A stretch of 23,234 bases of DNA from an uncultured Lachnospiraceae bacterium (GTDB lineage: Bacteria > Bacillota > Clostridia > Lachnospirales > Lachnospiraceae). The notes under the pieces were generated by a model. It saw only the letters and a program-made list of their open reading frames with translations. It was not told where the DNA came from and ran no database searches. Shown here piece after piece: positions 21,840 through 23,234 of this stretch. The stretch is taken from assembly GCA_910587095.1 (NCBI GenBank), contig CAJUMJ010000051.1, positions 1 to 23,234 on the forward strand. Direction: 5' to 3'. Each line of letters starts with the position of its first letter. Position 1 is the stretch's first letter. A program made the position numbers and the translations under genes.

Positions 21840-22633
21840 ATGCAGATTGAACGTCTTGTTCAGATGGTATTTTATATTGTCAGTCACAGGCAGGTAACCG
21901 CCCGGGAACTGTCCGAGTTTTTTGGTGTGTCCACAAGAACCATCTATCGGGATATTAACACGCTGTCAATCGCAGGCATCCCTGTCATAACCACAAAGGG
22001 AACCGGCGGCGGCATATCCCTGATAGAGGGATACTCGATCGACAGATCCCTGCTATCCCGGGAAGAGCAGCAGAGTATTTGCCAAGGTCTGCAGATGCTG
22101 CAAGCAGCCAAATATCCAGATGCAGAAATGGCATGGCACAAACTTACCGCCATTTTCAGAAATGCATCGGAGGCCAGTTGGCTTGAGGTTGATCAGAAAG
22201 AACCATAGAACCTTTGCGGCTGGTCTTTAAGTCACATGCATGGTATATCGTCGGATACTGCACAAAAAAAGAAGAAATAAGAACTTTCCGTCTGTCCCGG
22301 ATCAAGCATCTTCAGGTACTGCCGAACCTTTTTGAAAGGGAATTGCCATCTGACTATTCCCTGACGGTCGCATGCAGAAAACCTTGCCATGTTCCGATTT
22401 TGAAGCTGCGGTTTTCCCCCGAAATTGCCCACAGGCTCTATGATGAATTTCAGGAAGACCAGATTCATCTGTGCAAAGATGGCAGTTACTACGTTACCAT
22501 TCCACTCGAATTAAACAACTGGGCCTTCCACTATCTCCTTTCTTTCGGGAAATATGTGGAAATTATGGAACCACAAGAGGCACGGACTATGCTTCGTGAA
22601 CGGGCCGCCGAAATTGTCAGCATTTACCAGTAA
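21840..22633 (+). pseudogene. HTH/WYL-domain transcriptional regulator broken by a deletion
   Basis: Frame one (21840-22208) encodes the N-terminal helix-turn-helix (about 1-60; RELSEFFGVSTRTIYRDINT at 23-42, a DeoR/HTH_11 pattern) and the start of the linker, up to WLEVD. Frame two (in phase from about 22198, EPLRLVFKSHAWYIVGYC, to 22633) encodes the C-terminal half of a WYL domain and the tail. The segment normally between them, about 40-50 residues including the beginning of the WYL domain, is absent and the frame is shifted, so a TAG follows at 22206. Intact relatives are about 300 residues. WYL regulators usually sense a small ligand. This one can make at most a DNA-binding fragment. It presumably regulated the YciI-like gene behind it. 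Confidence 0.8.
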
Positions 22634-22726
22634 ACCAGGACAGTTCTTCGAGCTTCTTTCTCACAAAATACCTATATGTCCACCCTCGCTTTCAAGAGCG
22701 AAAAAAACAAAAATGGAGGTTAGCAA

Positions 22727-23026
22727 ATGGAAAAATGGTTATATGTAATGATGATTAAACGAGGAAAGGCCTACAATAAGGTGACCAAGGCCGTGATCGA
22801 AAGGCATGTCGAAAATCTGAAAAAATTAGACGATGCCGGAAAACTGGAACTTTCCGGGCCGCTCAAAGGCTATCCCGGCGTTGCCGGTATGGTTATCTTC
22901 AGGACACAGACTTTTGAGGAAGCCGAGGCTCTGTGCCAGTTGGAGCCTCTTGTGGCGGAAGGTTATGCAACCTATACGCTTTTCTCCCTTCAAGTCGCTG
23001 ATCGGGAAAATAATTATCTGCTGTAG
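22727..23026 (+). CDS. YciI-like dimeric alpha/beta-barrel protein
   Basis: This 99-residue protein has the pattern of the YCII/ferredoxin-like dimeric barrel family: an N-terminal strand (EKWLYVMMIKRG), a long helix (VTKAVIERHVENLKKLDDAG), a GPLKGYPGVAGMVIF strand-turn, a TFEEAEALCQLEPLVAEG helix and a closing strand YATYTLFSL. Members bind small, often aromatic or reactive, molecules; the function here is unknown. GGAGG lies 7 bases before the ATG. It follows the broken WYL regulator by 93 bases on the same strand. No clear terminator follows before the intron at 23066. Confidence 0.8.
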   Translation: MEKWLYVMMIKRGKAYNKVTKAVIERHVENLKKLDDAGKLELSGPLKGYPGVAGMVIFRTQTFEEAEALCQLEPLVAEGYATYTLFSLQVADRENNYLL

Positions 23027-23065
23027 AAAAAAAGTTCCTCGCTTTATTTCCCTACAATCCCAAAA

Positions 23066-23234
23066 ATCGAGTAGGAGGCTAACCATTAGTCGATTAGCCG
23101 ACCTCTCACACCACCGTGCGTACGGTTCCGTACACGGCGGTTCCTTAGTTTTCATAGACTACCAGATAATAGTCAAGCATGGATGTATACCCCAGCTTGG
23201 CTATTATTTTGTTTGAAAAGATTTGGTTTAAGAC
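23066..23234 (-). mobile_element. Group II intron, 3' end with domains V and VI (partial)
   Basis: On the minus strand, after the reverse transcriptase stop, domain V forms a hairpin: CCGCCGTG (23133-23140) pairs with CACGGTGG (23111-23118), then TACG/CGTA with loop GAAC and a two-base CG bulge. Domain VI follows as GGCTAA/TTAGCC and the CTACTCGAT end, with a candidate branch-point A seven bases from the 3' end (AT at about 23066). The 5' part lies beyond the right edge. It has the same orientation as the intron at 1-139 and could be the same family. Confidence 0.85.
23145..23234 (-). CDS. ltrA: Group II intron reverse transcriptase/maturase, last 29 residues
   Basis: The open frame runs from the window edge to a TAA at 23145-23147 and reads VLNQIFSNKIIAKLGY, then TSMLDYYLVVYEN. 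A C-terminus of the form G-Y-x-S-x-x-D-Y-Y-L just before domain V is typical of intron-encoded proteins in Clostridia. The catalytic domain is outside the window. Confidence 0.65.
   Translation of the reverse strand, partial: VLNQIFSNKIIAKLGYTSMLDYYLVVYEN

Noticed and set aside
22685..22710. Hairpin CTCGCT-TTCA-AGAGCGA before the YciI-like gene
   Set aside because: It has a run of A, not T, on the plus strand downstream, and no minus-strand gene needs a terminator there.
22554..22748. Plus-strand frame of 64 codons bridging the regulator and the YciI-like gene
   Set aside because: It overlaps the regulator tail in another frame, has no ribosome site and no recognisable pattern.
22833..23216. 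Plus-strand frame of 127 codons running into the right-hand intron
   Set aside because: It is out of frame with the YciI-like gene and antisense to the intron reverse transcriptase tail and domain V.

Overview
The window reads as chromosomal DNA from a motile, anaerobic Gram-positive Clostridia member, most likely Lachnospiraceae. This rests on the flagellin type, the FliW/CsrA pair, sigma-D (SigD/FliA) style flagellar promoters, tRNAs without an encoded CCA, and the families of the accessory genes. No 16S or other decisive marker is present, so the family assignment is an inference.

Layout. Both edges are pieces of minus-strand group II introns: the 5' end of one at 1-139, and the 3' end of another (reverse transcriptase tail plus domains V and VI) at about 23066-23234. 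From 142 to 5374 lies a minus-strand late flagellar block: flaG, fliD, fliS, a FliT-like gene and flagellin (hag/fliC), with sigma-D promoters before flaG and before hag. A plus-strand operon at 5425-8985 carries a GT4 glycosyltransferase, an unrecognised protein and a CgeB-like glycosyltransferase. It has a sigma-A promoter and a strong terminator and probably glycosylates flagellin. A second minus-strand flagellar operon runs from 16623 down to 9043: flgM, flgN, two different flgK genes, flgL, a tandem repeat, fliW and csrA.

To the right are remnants upstream of flgM, a four-tRNA operon (Glu, Met/Ile2, Asp, Leu), a GNAT acetyltransferase, and an iron-sulfur aldo/keto reductase homologue. 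Then comes an AT-rich 1.9-kb island bounded by perfect 24-bp direct repeats. It holds an isoprenylcysteine methyltransferase-like membrane protein and a restriction-modification pair wrecked by internal deletions. A deletion-broken WYL-type regulator and a YciI-like gene follow.

How it works together. The window contains most of the late flagellar checkpoint: FlgM (anti-sigma), FlgN/FliS/FliT-like chaperones, junction and cap proteins, flagellin, and the FliW-CsrA switch. The flagellin leader carries a near-consensus CsrA site in a hairpin loop plus a second one over the Shine-Dalgarno. The flgL-fliW gap carries two tandem 133-134 base repeats that are unusually rich in GGA on the transcribed strand and place GGA in small hairpin loops. 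They could act as a cis-encoded CsrA decoy, which is the most interesting hypothesis here. The right third shows decay: deletions have inactivated a methyltransferase, a restriction enzyme and a regulator.
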